A stretch of 64,000 bases of DNA, taken from positions 62,001 through 126,000 of the forward strand of contig NZ_PYMA01000012.1 in NCBI RefSeq assembly GCF_003026495.1, given 5' to 3'. The first letter of the stretch is position 1. Every line of letters begins with the position of its first letter. Of the stretch, positions 9,562-19,899 are shown piece after piece. The notes beneath the pieces are model-generated. The model searched no databases. It was not told the DNA's origin and was given only the letters and a program-made list of their open reading frames with translations. The translations under genes and the position numbers were made by a program. Origin of the DNA: Photobacterium sanctipauli (GTDB lineage Bacteria > Pseudomonadota > Gammaproteobacteria > Enterobacterales > Vibrionaceae).

Positions 9562-12500
9562 TTAAGCTTCTATCAAGTTCGTCATTTCATGGAGTAACTT
9601 CTCCCGTCTGACTGGCTTGGGTACATAGGCATCCATACCCGCATCAAAACAGCGCTGAATATCATCATCCACAACACTGGCTGTGAGGGCGATGATTGGA
9701 ACCGGTGAGATTTCGTTGTCTGATTCAAATGATCTGATAGCCTTGGTTGCTTCAAACCCGTCTTTTACCGGCATCATACAATCCATCAATATCAACGCGA
9801 ATTGCTGATTTTCAGAGTAGATATCAATCGCTTCCTGACCGTTGTTAGCGATATCGTACTCAAAGCCTGCTTTTTTGAGATGAAGCGAGGCGACTTTCTG
9901 GTTTACTAAGTTATCTTCTACCAGCAGCACTCGTTTACTCACAGTGCTATTTGTTCGGTTACTCTCTGAAGTGACAGAGGGTTGTTTAGAGATCGTGCGA
10001 GTAGAGATGATTGCCAAGATTTTTTCTTGTAAAACCTCGGCCTTGAATGGCTTAGGTATGTAGTCATCCATGCCCACATCAAAGCACCGCTGGATGTCAT
10101 CATCAACCACGCTGGCCGTTAAGGCGAGGATTGGGGTTGGTTCGATTTGTTGCGCTTTTTCATAGGCTCGGATTTCTTCTGTGGCTTGCAGACCATCCAT
10201 GACTGGCATCATGCAATCCATCAATACAAAGTGATAGTGGTTACCACTGGTGAAGAGTTCAACGGCCTCTTGCCCATTGTTGGCAATATCATAAGTACAG
10301 CCGGCCTTTTGCAGGTGCAATGACGCGACTTTTTGGTTAACCAGATTATCTTCAACCAGAAGCGCATGGGGCACTTGTACTTGTATATTGGAAGTAGCAG
10401 TTTGTTGGTTGATTTCTATGACTGACTGGTAACAGTGCTGGAATGCTTTTATTAACCGGCTGCCAAGCAACGGGTAGGTAATGAGTGCATCGATACTGTC
10501 GCCAAAGTCGGTCGCTTCGCTGCTCATGTTCCTGATTAAGCATAAGGTGCGGTGTTCACCCTTAAGTGCTTCAATTGTGTTGAGAAGGTCACTAAGCGGA
10601 GTTTGGTTATTTTCGCTAATAATGACTACTTGCTTGCCATCAGCCGTTGCCGGTGGGATGAGTGCAGGATCATTAAGGCGTGTATTGATATCAATGCCAA
10701 AGAACGCCAGCTCTTTTGTAATGCGAGAGAGTTTTAAAACATCGGCGCCCAGCAAGATAACCTCAGCATCTTGGGAGTGGGCTTTTTTGTCAGCGTCCCT
10801 TTCATCAACAGGCAAGGAAAGGGTGAAGTAAAAGCGGCTGCCCACGCCCTTGGTTGAATCCAATCCGATTTTGCCGCCCATCATCTCAATTAGCTGGCAA
10901 CTGATCGCCAACCCTAGCCCAGTCCCCCCAAATTGCCGGGTGGTAGATTCGTCTTCCTGAGTGAAGGGTTCAAATATGCTGGCCTGACGATCTTCATCGA
11001 TCCCTATGCCAGAGTCTGAAACTTCGAAGAGTAACTGGGTGACATTATCTGTGTCGTCTTGGCACTTAATCCCAATCGAAACGGTGCCTTTGTCAGTGAA
11101 TTTGACCGCATTAGACATGAAGTTCATGAGAACCTGACGTATACGGTGATCATCGATAACGACACGGTTTGGCACGCTTTGATCAATATTGACATCAAGG
11201 TTGATCCCTTTCTCTTTGACCTTAGGCGCGACAATTGATGCAATGTCGTAGATGGTTTCGCGAATGGCTGTGGAATGGGCACTGATGTGTAACATGCCAG
11301 ATTCGATCTTAGAAAAATCGAGGATATCGTTGATCAGGCTAAGTAGCAGGTGAGATGAGGTTTCTATCGTATTGACGTAATCTTTTTGTGTGGCGGTCAG
11401 TTGGGTATCTGCCAATACCTCTGAAATACCGATTACGCCGTTAAGTGGCGTACGTATTTCATGGGACATATTGGCAAGGAAGCTACTTTTGGCCTTGCTT
11501 GCTTGGATAGCCGCATTTTTGGCGGTATCTGCTTCTTCTTTGGCCTCGATTAGTTTCTGTCGCTGCTCAAGTCTTTCAACCGTTAGCCGTTTTACTTCCT
11601 TGGCAAACGTACTGAGTTCGTCTTTCCCATTCACGTTTACTGTGATGTGCGAGTCGTCACTGTCTTTTACGCTCAGGAACTTCAGTACAAGCTTCAAGTT
11701 GCCTGTGATCCTCATGCCCAAGCTAATACCAATTAGTAGCACGATAAGAAACAGCGATAAGCTAATCGCGAGAAATAGGTTCTTTTGGCTAGTGAAGACG
11801 GCGATAGATTCTTCAATCTCCAACCTAACTTGATCCTCGATTTGCATGCCAACAGATTGGAGCCGAGAAAGGCGGGCATTGAGCGCTGCTGTGCCAGCTG
11901 CCATCTCTTCGGGTGTAAATTTAGCGATGTTATCACTTTCTAGCAATTGTGCCCGGAAGTTGTTGCTCTGTTGGAATACAGGGTCTGAGAAGGTTTCAAG
12001 CAGCAATTTAACTTGCTCTTGATCGGCATTGATGGCCAAGAAGCGATTTAAGAATAATTGTTGGTTTTGGGCGAGCAGGCGGATCTCGTTCAATACTTCT
12101 GTACTACTGCGCGAACTGTCTTGGCTGTCGGCAGAAAGCAGCCACTGGCTAAACCAACCCTCTTCTTGGGACCAAAACATTAACCATTCTAATTGGTACA
12201 GTGCCCTTAGGTGGTTATCGACTGATTCAAGCAGTTCAGCATAATGTATCTTTTCTACTTCAAGTATGACTTGTCGATAGATATCGACTTGCCATTCAAT
12301 CAGTTCAAGTAATTCTTCCCCACTTTCTGCACCTTTTATTTCAGTAATATTGGCAATGTAGTTATCAAGCAGCATGTTGACGTTTTTGGCATCTTCGCCG
12401 GTGCCAAAGAGTTGGACAACATCATTGCGGATATCACTTGCCAGCGAGTTAGCGGGCTGAGATTGATTTTCAACGATCGCTAAACGGTTAGAGAAGTGGT

Positions 12501-12687
12501 ATTGCGATAAGTCTTCAAGAAACTTGACGGCATGTTGGGCTTTCTCAAGCGAGGTAACTTGAAGGTTGATATGTGAGAGTTGTCGATTAACCAAAAACAG
12601 TGAAAGACACAAGGGCATCGCAACGAGTAAGAATAATTTATGTTTTATTAGCAAGCTATTCCAAAACTGACTGAACACTATTTTCAT
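9562..12687 (-). CDS. Membrane hybrid sensor histidine kinase with two tandem receiver domains
   Basis: Inner-membrane signalling protein of 1041 aa. A TM segment lies near residues 17-35, then a periplasmic helical sensor of about 270 residues and a second TM near 300-322. After a HAMP-like linker comes HisKA with phospho-acceptor His409 in MSHEIRTPLNGVIG, then HATPase boxes NAVKFT, DSGIGID and GGTGLGLAIS. Two receivers follow, with phospho-acceptor aspartates 824 and 969. No HPt domain is present, so output probably passes through an unlinked HPt protein. The two receivers are unusually alike: both begin LLVEDNLVNQKVASLHL and share LMDCMMPV and ALTASVVDDDIQRCFD, indicating recent internal duplication. 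The signal sensed is unknown. The adjacent gene is a chemoreceptor, but a terminator separates them. Confidence 0.93.
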   Translation of the reverse strand: MKIVFSQFWNSLLIKHKLFLLVAMPLCLSLFLVNRQLSHINLQVTSLEKAQHAVKFLEDLSQYHFSNRLAIVENQSQPANSLASDIRNDVVQLFGTGEDAKNVNMLLDNYIANITEIKGAESGEELLELIEWQVDIYRQVILEVEKIHYAELLESVDNHLRALYQLEWLMFWSQEEGWFSQWLLSADSQDSSRSSTEVLNEIRLLAQNQQLFLNRFLAINADQEQVKLLLETFSDPVFQQSNNFRAQLLESDNIAKFTPEEMAAGTAALNARLSRLQSVGMQIEDQVRLEIEESIAVFTSQKNLFLAISLSLFLIVLLIGISLGMRITGNLKLVLKFLSVKDSDDSHITVNVNGKDELSTFAKEVKRLTVERLEQRQKLIEAKEEADTAKNAAIQASKAKSSFLANMSHEIRTPLNGVIGISEVLADTQLTATQKDYVNTIETSSHLLLSLINDILDFSKIESGMLHISAHSTAIRETIYDIASIVAPKVKEKGINLDVNIDQSVPNRVVIDDHRIRQVLMNFMSNAVKFTDKGTVSIGIKCQDDTDNVTQLLFEVSDSGIGIDEDRQASIFEPFTQEDESTTRQFGGTGLGLAISCQLIEMMGGKIGLDSTKGVGSRFYFTLSLPVDERDADKKAHSQDAEVILLGADVLKLSRITKELAFFGIDINTRLNDPALIPPATADGKQVVIISENNQTPLSDLLNTIEALKGEHRTLCLIRNMSSEATDFGDSIDALITYPLLGSRLIKAFQHCYQSVIEINQQTATSNIQVQVPHALLVEDNLVNQKVASLHLQKAGCTYDIANNGQEAVELFTSGNHYHFVLMDCMMPVMDGLQATEEIRAYEKAQQIEPTPILALTASVVDDDIQRCFDVGMDDYIPKPFKAEVLQEKILAIISTRTISKQPSVTSESNRTNSTVSKRVLLVEDNLVNQKVASLHLKKAGFEYDIANNGQEAIDIYSENQQFALILMDCMMPVKDGFEATKAIRSFESDNEISPVPIIALTASVVDDDIQRCFDAGMDAYVPKPVRREKLLHEMTNLIEA

Positions 12688-12844
12688 CCTGAAATAATTT
12701 ATGTGTTTAAAATTATTTTAGGATAAAAAATCAGCAGAAAAGCCAAAACAACAATATGAATGCAATTACATAAAAATTGTGAGTAATGTAGCGCTTTTTT
12801 ACTTCTTTATGGGTATATAGCTAGCGATGGTATTTTGTTGCATA

Positions 12845-12871
12845 CAAAAAAACGGCCCATTAAGGGCCGTT
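12845..12871 (-). terminator. Rho-independent terminator after the chemoreceptor gene
   Basis: Arms AACGGCCC and GGGCCGTT with loop ATTAA. On the minus strand a T run follows. It lies 25 nt after the MCP stop codon. Confidence 0.9.
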
Positions 12872-12895
12872 AACGTTTGAATGCAAAATCAATAG

Positions 12896-14764
12896 TTAAA
12901 CAATAAACTTGCTCAAGATTTGATCTTGCTGGCGAACATTGTCTGTTTGCGCTTTTAGCGCAGACTCTGCTTCTTTAGCGGCAGTTGCCACTTCGACACT
13001 TAGCTCTTTGATATTAAGCGTATTAGTGTTGATTTCTTCCGCGACTAAGCTTTGCTCTTCGGCAGCAGAAGCGATTTGTAGGTTCATGTCGTTTATTTGC
13101 TGAATCGCATCACTGATTTTCACCAGTGCTTCATCCGCCTCTTGTGATTTAGCCACAGTGGTAGAAGCTGTGTGCTGGCTTTGTCCCATCACTGACACCG
13201 CAGATTGGGCACCTTCTTGTAGCTGCTCAATCATCTGACGAATTTCAGTGGTGGATTGCTGGGTGCGTTGGGCTAGGGTGCGCACTTCATCGGCAACCAC
13301 GGCAAAGCCACGACCGGAGTCACCTGCGCGAGCTGCTTCAATGGCTGCATTTAGCGCAAGTAGGTTGGTCTGGTCGGCGATCTCATTGATCACTTTCAAG
13401 ATAGATTCGATATTGGTGGTGGATTGCTCTAGCTGACGAACAACATCTACCGCCTGTTCAATTTGACCTGAAAGCTCTGTAATTGCGGTGGCAGTATGAG
13501 ACACCAATAAGGTGCCGTCTTTGGTGGCTTCATCTGCTTGTTGCGCTGCGCTGGCTGCGTTTTGTGCATTATTGGCCACCTCACCCGAGGTTGCAGCCAT
13601 TTCATGCATAGCGGTGGCGAGTTGGTCTAGCTCTTTTAGCTGAGATGATACCGCAACCGCTGATTGGTGTGCGCCAATGGCGGTTTGTTCGCTCCCGGCT
13701 AAAATCCCCTTGCTGAGTGACTTCGACTCAATAATGAGTTGCTGCAACTTCTCGGTAAAGCCATTGAACCCCTTGGCTAATGAAGCAAATTCTTCATCAG
13801 CATTGGTTGATAGTCGCTGGGTGAGATCGCCTTGGCCGGTGGCGACATCTTCCAGTGTGTTGTTAAGCTGAGCCAGCGGCTTCATCAGCATTTTTATGAC
13901 GAGCAGTAGGGCTGCGATACCCGCAACAAGTGCAATAACCGAATAAATAATCGATTCGGTACGCAACTCGGAGACAGTGGCAAAGGCACGGTTCTCATCC
14001 AGTACTGCGCCGATATACCAGTCTAGTCCGTCAATCTTACTGAAAGAAAGCTGGGTAGGGTTGCCATTGAGCTCGATATTGGCTGTTTGAGTCGAGATAG
14101 GGCTGTCGCCCAGAAATTCTGACATAGGCTTGCCGTCGTAGCTTTTCTCTGGGTGAGCGATGACGGTGCCGTTTTCCGACACGATGAATAGGTATCCCGC
14201 ATCAAACAAGTTAACTTTGTTAACAAGTTCTGCCAAGCTAGCAAGGCTCATATCAAAGAAAATTGCGCCTTCAAATCGGTTGTTAACCATCAGAGGGCTG
14301 GCAATCGAAACCAATAGCTCTTTAGTGACAGCATCGCTATAAGGGGCGGTAATGATGGTATCGCGAGCCTGTTTGCTGTCAATGTACCAAGGTCTTGCCC
14401 TTGGCTCCCAGTTAGCCCCTGGATCCCAGTTCGGGTCGTTACTTGTGTAACTGCCATCTTGCTCAAAGCCAAGTCCAGTCAGGACAAATGACTGTTTCAC
14501 CACCGGCTTGTCAATCACGTTATGGATGCTATCCATATTGAGGTCGTCACTGACAAGGCTCGCAACATAACCTGCCAGTGACATGCTGCTGGACAACTCG
14601 GCATTGACGGTATTGCTCACACCGCTAATGATCGCTTTGGTGCTTTGAGTGATATGCGATTCTATCGATTGTTTGGTGTTGTAGTATTGGTTGATTGAAA
14701 GCAGCGATAGGGCTGCGAGTAGTATTGCTGATGAAGTAGCAACAACTTTATGACTGAACTTCAT
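12896..14764 (-). CDS. Methyl-accepting chemotaxis protein with dCache-type sensor
   Basis: Transmembrane chemoreceptor (622 aa). TM1 is near the N-terminus ([13 protein letters not shown]). A periplasmic dCache-like domain of about 240 residues carries the pattern [15 protein letters not shown]...[18 protein letters not shown], typical of amino-acid-sensing Cache receptors. TM2, HAMP ([20 protein letters not shown]) and a long coiled-coil signalling domain follow. The hairpin tip is [23 protein letters not shown] 14764 is preferred over a TTG four codons upstream because GAGGG precedes it by 6 nt. I see no C-terminal CheR-binding pentapeptide. The ligand is unknown. Confidence 0.95.
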   Translation of the reverse strand: MKFSHKVVATSSAILLAALSLLSINQYYNTKQSIESHITQSTKAIISGVSNTVNAELSSSMSLAGYVASLVSDDLNMDSIHNVIDKPVVKQSFVLTGLGFEQDGSYTSNDPNWDPGANWEPRARPWYIDSKQARDTIITAPYSDAVTKELLVSIASPLMVNNRFEGAIFFDMSLASLAELVNKVNLFDAGYLFIVSENGTVIAHPEKSYDGKPMSEFLGDSPISTQTANIELNGNPTQLSFSKIDGLDWYIGAVLDENRAFATVSELRTESIIYSVIALVAGIAALLLVIKMLMKPLAQLNNTLEDVATGQGDLTQRLSTNADEEFASLAKGFNGFTEKLQQLIIESKSLSKGILAGSEQTAIGAHQSAVAVSSQLKELDQLATAMHEMAATSGEVANNAQNAASAAQQADEATKDGTLLVSHTATAITELSGQIEQAVDVVRQLEQSTTNIESILKVINEIADQTNLLALNAAIEAARAGDSGRGFAVVADEVRTLAQRTQQSTTEIRQMIEQLQEGAQSAVSVMGQSQHTASTTVAKSQEADEALVKISDAIQQINDMNLQIASAAEEQSLVAEEINTNTLNIKELSVEVATAAKEAESALKAQTDNVRQQDQILSKFIV

Positions 14765-15064
14765 ATAATCCCTCAAAAGTACAGGTGTTAAGGTGGTACA
14801 ACTAAACTGCTTTTAAGCTTCTTGGCTCTTCTTGAAGGCGCTTAATTTTAGTTATTGATATTAAAGTAACTGGGTTTAAGTAAACTCGGCTATAGAGTAT
14901 GTCGGCGCGGTAATAAAATTGTTAATACTGATTTGGTGTTTGTGTGATCGCACGCATTCTTTTACGGAGTAATTTACTGCTTTTGAGGGTTTTGGTAGGC
15001 GTTGCTGTCAGAAAAATAAGACAGGGTGGCTCGTTATGGGAGGCAAGGCTGATAAAGCAAGGAA
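14765..15064. other. Intergenic region upstream of the chemoreceptor
   Basis: About 300 nt between the MCP start and the purC terminator; it should hold the MCP promoter. A palindrome-like GTGTGATCGCAC occurs near 14942. No coding frame is convincing. Confidence 0.5.
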
Positions 15065-15065
15065 C

Positions 15066-15092
15066 TAAAAAAGGCAGTATAAAACTGCCTTT
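15066..15092 (-). terminator. Rho-independent terminator after purC
   Basis: Arms AAAGGCAGT and ACTGCCTTT with a 5-nt loop. On the minus strand the second arm runs into a T tract. It lies about 28 nt after the purC stop. Confidence 0.9.
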
Positions 15093-15119
15093 GGTATTTG
15101 GTGACTATTTGTGTAGGTA

Positions 15120-16223
15120 TTAGTCAATTAGGCCGTACTGCTCACGAAGCACTTCGATGATTTCTGCTTTCGGGTTCTGGCTTAGTACGATTTTCTCGCC
15201 AGTCACTTTTTCGGCAATGCCGGTGTACACCTTAGAGACTTCCATCAGCGCTTCGACAGGCAGTTCGTTATCGCGAGCAAGGGCAAAGCGCTCATCCATA
15301 CGATCTTTGTTTAGAAGAATGTCTGGCTCAGGGAAGTGGTTCAGCAGCATCTGGCGGAAGCCCTCTTTTGAGTTCTCGACAATCTTACCGTCACGGTAAG
15401 CGGCTTCATCCCAGATACGAGATGAATCCGGTGTACCGACTTCATCCATATAGATCAGCTTCTCTTGACCTGCTGCGTCAGTGACGTACCCGAATTCAAA
15501 CTTGGTATCGACGAAGATCTGCGCCAGAGCATCAAGCTCCTTGCTGATCACGTTGAAGCCTTCTTGCAGCAGTTTTTCGTAATGGGCGATATCATCTTTG
15601 CTGCTGAAGTTGAATGCTTCGAAGTTCGCCTCAAGATCGTGGCGAGTCACATTCACATCATCGACTTCTGGTACGCCAGGAATGCCTTTCAAGATACCTT
15701 TGGTCGACGGTGTCATGAGTAGCTCTGGTAGCTTTTGATCTTTTTCCAAGCCTTCAGGCAGCTCGATACCACAGAAGTTACGCTCGCCCTTGCTGTAAGC
15801 ACGCCACATTGAACCTGTGATGTATTGGCGGCAGATGGCTTCCACCATTACGGGCTTGGCTTTTTGTACAATCCAAACAAATGGGTGAGGGATATCAAGG
15901 ATGTGGCTATCAGCAAGGCCATTTTCACGGAACAGCTTGAACCAGTGATTAGAGATAGCGTTAAGGGCCGCACCTTTACCCGGTACACCTTTCAGGCCAC
16001 CTTCGCCGTGCCAGATGCAGTCGAAGGCAGAAATGCGATCACTGATCACCATAATCGCAAGTGGGGCATCAGGCTTTACGTTGTATCCTTTTTCTTCGAT
16101 TAGACGACGGCTGTCGGCTTCGGTCAGCCAGTAGACAGAGCGTACTTTACCACTGTGTACAGGTTTGTCGGTACGGATCGGCAGGTCATCATTTACAGCG
16201 AGAACTTGATCAGCAAGGCTCAT
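15120..16223 (-). CDS. purC: Phosphoribosylaminoimidazole-succinocarboxamide synthase (SAICAR synthetase)
   Basis: Cytoplasmic purine biosynthesis enzyme that joins CAIR and aspartate with ATP to form SAICAR. Family patterns include [17 protein letters not shown] at the N-terminus (nucleotide-binding strand), [15 protein letters not shown], and [20 protein letters not shown] with [15 protein letters not shown]. It has 367 residues, the long PurC form common in vibrios, not the 237-residue E. coli form. It is monocistronic with its own terminator, and a PurR-like operator lies about 120 nt upstream. ATG 16223 has AGGAA 8 nt before it. Confidence 0.97.
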   Translation of the reverse strand: MSLADQVLAVNDDLPIRTDKPVHSGKVRSVYWLTEADSRRLIEEKGYNVKPDAPLAIMVISDRISAFDCIWHGEGGLKGVPGKGAALNAISNHWFKLFRENGLADSHILDIPHPFVWIVQKAKPVMVEAICRQYITGSMWRAYSKGERNFCGIELPEGLEKDQKLPELLMTPSTKGILKGIPGVPEVDDVNVTRHDLEANFEAFNFSSKDDIAHYEKLLQEGFNVISKELDALAQIFVDTKFEFGYVTDAAGQEKLIYMDEVGTPDSSRIWDEAAYRDGKIVENSKEGFRQMLLNHFPEPDILLNKDRMDERFALARDNELPVEALMEVSKVYTGIAEKVTGEKIVLSQNPKAEIIEVLREQYGLID

Positions 16224-16339
16224 GGCGAATTCCTATTTCAGAAGATAACGAAGAAAGTAGGCTAGCGAGGGGCAGCGTGCCCAGTTCGCTACGAATTGCA
16301 GGGGATCATATCAGAAGAACTTTGCCCTTTCAGCAAGAA

Positions 16340-16355
16340 AAGCAAACGTTTGCGC
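16340..16355. promoter_or_regulatory. PurR-type operator upstream of purC
   Basis: The core GCAAACGTTTGC (16342-16353) is a perfect 12-bp palindrome and matches the centre of the E. coli PurR box ACGCAAACGTTTGCGT. It lies about 120 nt before purC, where purine repression of purC is expected. It is also about 115 nt before the divergent helicase gene. Confidence 0.85.
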
Positions 16356-16467
16356 AAAATTATATTACATACGAGTGAGAATCTGGTTTAACTGTTCGAA
16401 ATTTCTGCACGGTGAGTAGTGGAACTGTGGCAAAATCACTGTCCTTTTGTTTCTTGCTAGGCCTGCT

Positions 16468-18819
16468 ATGACCCGTTATACCACAGAACAATCTGCATTT
16501 ATCCAGCACCAAGACGGCAATGCATTGTGTATCGCGGGGGCCGGAACGGGTAAAACGACCACCTTGGTTGGGCTGATTGAGCAAAAGCTAACGTCTGTGG
16601 CGGCAGAAGAAATGTTGGTGATGATGTTCAACCGTGATATTCGCACTGACTTTCAGGCCAAGCTAAAAGGGGCAGGAATAGAGCAAGCCGTCCCGGTTCA
16701 TACTTTCCATAGCTTTTGTTTGAAGTTCCTTAATCAGACGGGTTTCTTACGGGACACCGGTTTTAGGGTGGACTACCAAAGCGGTGAGAGCGACAAGGCA
16801 CTAGTGAAAGGCATATTGCGTGATATTGCCGGGCTAGAGAAGACCTACCAACGTCAGCAAACTATCAAAGATCCAAAAACTATCGAATTGTTGCTGAGCT
16901 TCATTGGCTTGGTGAAAGCCTACATGTTGTCGCCCTATGAAGTGTTCAAGCTGGCAGAAATCAATCGCGATTACCTGTTTATTATTGATGCCTACGAGAA
17001 GTTCGAAGAACTGCGCAAGCAACAGCGAATTTTGTTTTTTGACGATTGGCTGGTGGAAACCGTTAAGCTGCTAGAAGGCAATGATGCGATTCGCCAGCAC
17101 TACCATCAGCATTGCAAGCTGGTAGTGGTTGATGAGTTCCAGGATATCAATACGGCACAGTACCGTTTGCTCAAACAATTGCTCGGTGAGCAGACCCAGC
17201 TTGTTGCGGTGGGGGATGTTGATCAGTGTATTTATAAGTGGCGGGGGAGCGCCCCGCAGTTCATGCTCGACTTTGAGCAGAGCTTTGCCCCGGCAAAAAC
17301 ATATACCTTGTCGCAGACCTTCCGTTTTGGCCATAGCTTGGCACTGGCGGCCAGTCATTTGATTGCCAATAACAAGCAGCGCTTCAGTGACTTTTTGACC
17401 ACTTCTTGCGAGGGGGTTGATGATACCGAAGTCATTGAATGCGGTTCGGCCCGTCAAGTTGGGGAGATTGCCCAATCGGTACAAGACTATATTCAGCAAG
17501 GTGGAAAACCATCGGAAATCGCGATTCTGGTACGCCGTTGGTCACAAACCCTATTGTTTGAATTGGCGTTTTTAAGCAAGAAAGTACCTTACCAGATGCC
17601 GGTGCCTTCGGTATTGGCAAATAGCCGTGAAGTGAAATTGCTGATGGAGCTAATGTCGCTGGCTACAGGCCGTTACCAAGCACAAGCGCCACAGCAAAAA
17701 TCCGCCTTGCTATTTAGCCTGATGAGCTTTCCTCACTGTTATGTGCCGAATAAAACCTTGAAGCCATTGTGCGGTCAGTTGTCGGATATGGAACCCAGTA
17801 CATGGCTTACTTTCATGGGGCGCTATGAAAAAGCCAACCCGAGCCTAAAGCTGGAAACCATGATTGAACGGTTGGATCTACTGGCACGCTTGATGCGCAA
17901 AGGAAGCTTCAAGGCATCAGAGGTCTATAATCAGTACCGTAACGAAAGTGGCCTTGATAGCTGGATTTGGAAAACTGAAGCGACGGCCAGTGAAATTGAA
18001 GAAGCCATCGAGCGATTGGATAGCGTCAGCACGGTACTTGAATCGATGGACCAAGATTGTGCCAAGGCTTTGCAATACTTCGAATATTACACTTACCAGT
18101 CAGGCCTGCAGAATAGCGGTAATGGAAATAGTAATGGCGCTAGGCAAGGTCAAAATGGCGGGCAAAGTTACGAGGGCGGGCAAGACAGTGTCCAGCTGAC
18201 GACTATTTTTCGCGCGAAAGGTTGTGAATACCAACAGGTGCATTTGCCGTTTTGGGATAAGGATGCTTTTCCTTATATGAACAAGTCATCAGGCAGTATC
18301 GGTGCCGATATCGAAGAAGAACGCAGGTTGGCTTACGTTGGTATGACCCGAGCCAAACAGCAGGCGTGCATCTATTACTCTGCGCCAGAGAAACCGTCAC
18401 CGAAAGTCACCAATGCAAGTCGCTTTGTGATGGAATCAAAGATCAAGGTCGCGCAAGAGCTTGGCCCTAAGCTCTATAGCGAAGGAGAGCTCCCCTTTTA
18501 CCGTAGCCCGGTGGTGGAGGAATATTGTCGTCGATTGGGCCGCGCTGAAGATGTAGTGATCCCGAAAACATCGATTTATAGCGAGGCGCATAGCATTGCC
18601 GACGAGAACTACAGCTATAAATGGGCCTTGATGCAGCCATTACCCGAGAATGCTGAAAAAGTGATTTCAGCAATGATTCGAACCAAAACAGCCAAGTATT
18701 TAGATACTGAAATCAGCCGAATTATCCGAGAGTTGAAAGCGGCAACCAAGACCAAGAAAAAGGTATTGGTTAACCGCCTAATTGTGACTTCGAATGCGAG
18801 AAGTCGGGTAAGAAGGTAG
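16468..18819 (+). CDS. UvrD/Rep-like superfamily 1 DNA helicase
   Basis: ATP-dependent 3'-5' DNA helicase of the UvrD type (783 aa). Motifs in order: Q motif near TTEQSAFIQ; Walker A AGAGTGKTTTL; motif II VVDEFQDINTAQ; motif III VGDVDQCIYKWRGS; motif IV TLSQTFRFGHSLA; motif V TTIFRAKGCEYQQVHLPF; motif VI RRLAYVGMTRAKQQA. All catalytic residues look intact. It differs from Rep and UvrD in sequence and has an Asn/Gly/Gln-rich low-complexity insert just before motif V. ATG 16468 starts a short distance before the ATP site; an in-frame TTG upstream is unlikely. The cellular role (repair or fork restart) is unknown. It is divergent from purC. Confidence 0.9.
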   Translation: MTRYTTEQSAFIQHQDGNALCIAGAGTGKTTTLVGLIEQKLTSVAAEEMLVMMFNRDIRTDFQAKLKGAGIEQAVPVHTFHSFCLKFLNQTGFLRDTGFRVDYQSGESDKALVKGILRDIAGLEKTYQRQQTIKDPKTIELLLSFIGLVKAYMLSPYEVFKLAEINRDYLFIIDAYEKFEELRKQQRILFFDDWLVETVKLLEGNDAIRQHYHQHCKLVVVDEFQDINTAQYRLLKQLLGEQTQLVAVGDVDQCIYKWRGSAPQFMLDFEQSFAPAKTYTLSQTFRFGHSLALAASHLIANNKQRFSDFLTTSCEGVDDTEVIECGSARQVGEIAQSVQDYIQQGGKPSEIAILVRRWSQTLLFELAFLSKKVPYQMPVPSVLANSREVKLLMELMSLATGRYQAQAPQQKSALLFSLMSFPHCYVPNKTLKPLCGQLSDMEPSTWLTFMGRYEKANPSLKLETMIERLDLLARLMRKGSFKASEVYNQYRNESGLDSWIWKTEATASEIEEAIERLDSVSTVLESMDQDCAKALQYFEYYTYQSGLQNSGNGNSNGARQGQNGGQSYEGGQDSVQLTTIFRAKGCEYQQVHLPFWDKDAFPYMNKSSGSIGADIEEERRLAYVGMTRAKQQACIYYSAPEKPSPKVTNASRFVMESKIKVAQELGPKLYSEGELPFYRSPVVEEYCRRLGRAEDVVIPKTSIYSEAHSIADENYSYKWALMQPLPENAEKVISAMIRTKTAKYLDTEISRIIRELKAATKTKKKVLVNRLIVTSNARSRVRR

Positions 18820-19102
18820 TATGGTTTTATGCCTATTCTTAATTGTCTGATTCTTATATACATTTATTGCTAAGTGTGACTGAGGTGTAAATAATTCTGA
18901 CAGTCACTTCTGGTGAGCTTTTGTTTCTATTTATTGCGCGCCGCAGCACAGCTTTATCAGAGAGGGCTATGGGGCTGTTTCATTGCATGAAATGTAAATC
19001 GATTGATTCAGGGTAAATATTTACACATACATTGAGGCGCATTTTTATACTAAAGGCAGGCATATTAGATTACTCCCTTACCTAATTATCAGGATGTATT
19101 GG

Positions 19103-19828
19103 ATGTGTAAAACTAACTGTTCTTTTGACTTATCTAAGCGAAACCTATTGAAGTTGTCTGCTGGTGCGGCGGCTTTAGCTGTTGTCGGTGGATTGCCATC
19201 TGTTTCTTTTGCGGCATCACTAACCCAGGAAGAAAGGGATGCTATGACACCCGATGAAGTGGTGAAGTCACTTCTTGAAGGGAACCAGCGGTTTGTAGCG
19301 GGAAAGACAGTTGAGCATGATTATCTGGCCCAGAAGCGAACCAGTCAGCATGGCCAGCATCCATCGGCGGTTATTTTAAGCTGTATTGACTCAAGGGCGC
19401 CGGCTGAAATTGTGTTAGACGCAGGGATCGGGGAAATATTTAACAGCCGCGTAGCAGGTAACGTATCGAACAGCGATATTTTGGGCAGCATGGAGTTTGC
19501 GACCGCAGTGGCTGGTGCAAAGGTTATTTTGGTCATGGGCCATACCAAGTGCGGTGCGGTTCAAGGGGCAATTGCCAATGTTGAGATGGGCAACTTGACA
19601 GGGTTGCTGGATAAAATTAAGCCAGCCATAGCTGAAACCCACTATGAAGGTAAGAAAGAACCTGAAAATTATGCTTACGTGGATGCTGTGGCAAAAACTA
19701 ACGTTCAGTTGACCATTGAAGAAATACGAAAGAACAGTGGAACAATAAAAGACTTGGAAGAAAGTGGAAAAATAAAGTTGGTTGGGGCGATGTATGATAT
19801 TTCCACCGGAAAAATGGAACTGGTGTAA
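19103..19828 (+). CDS. Exported beta-class carbonic anhydrase
   Basis: Zinc enzyme interconverting CO2 and bicarbonate. Zinc ligands are visible in SCIDSRAPAE (Cys, Asp-Arg pair) and GHTKCGAVQGA (His and Cys). The N-terminus has SKRNLLKL, then an alanine-rich hydrophobic stretch and a likely cleavage after VSFA. This is a Tat-like signal with KR in place of RR, so the enzyme probably works in the periplasm. Two ATGs compete (19094 and 19103); 19103 is preferred because AGGA lies 8 nt upstream. It is single-gene, with a hairpin terminator after it. Confidence 0.9.
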   Translation: MCKTNCSFDLSKRNLLKLSAGAAALAVVGGLPSVSFAASLTQEERDAMTPDEVVKSLLEGNQRFVAGKTVEHDYLAQKRTSQHGQHPSAVILSCIDSRAPAEIVLDAGIGEIFNSRVAGNVSNSDILGSMEFATAVAGAKVILVMGHTKCGAVQGAIANVEMGNLTGLLDKIKPAIAETHYEGKKEPENYAYVDAVAKTNVQLTIEEIRKNSGTIKDLEESGKIKLVGAMYDISTGKMELV

Positions 19829-19849
19829 ATAGTGTTGAGCTGAAAGAAA

Positions 19850-19872
19850 AAGCCGTTGCTTGGCAACGGCTT
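19850..19872. terminator. Bidirectional hairpin terminator
   Basis: Ten-bp arms AAGCCGTTGC / GCAACGGCTT with loop TTG, lying between the convergent carbonic anhydrase and DoxX genes. The T-rich tail is stronger on the minus strand (TTTTTCTTT). Confidence 0.85.
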
Positions 19873-19899
19873 CCTTCTTAGCTGACTAATTGATTAGAT

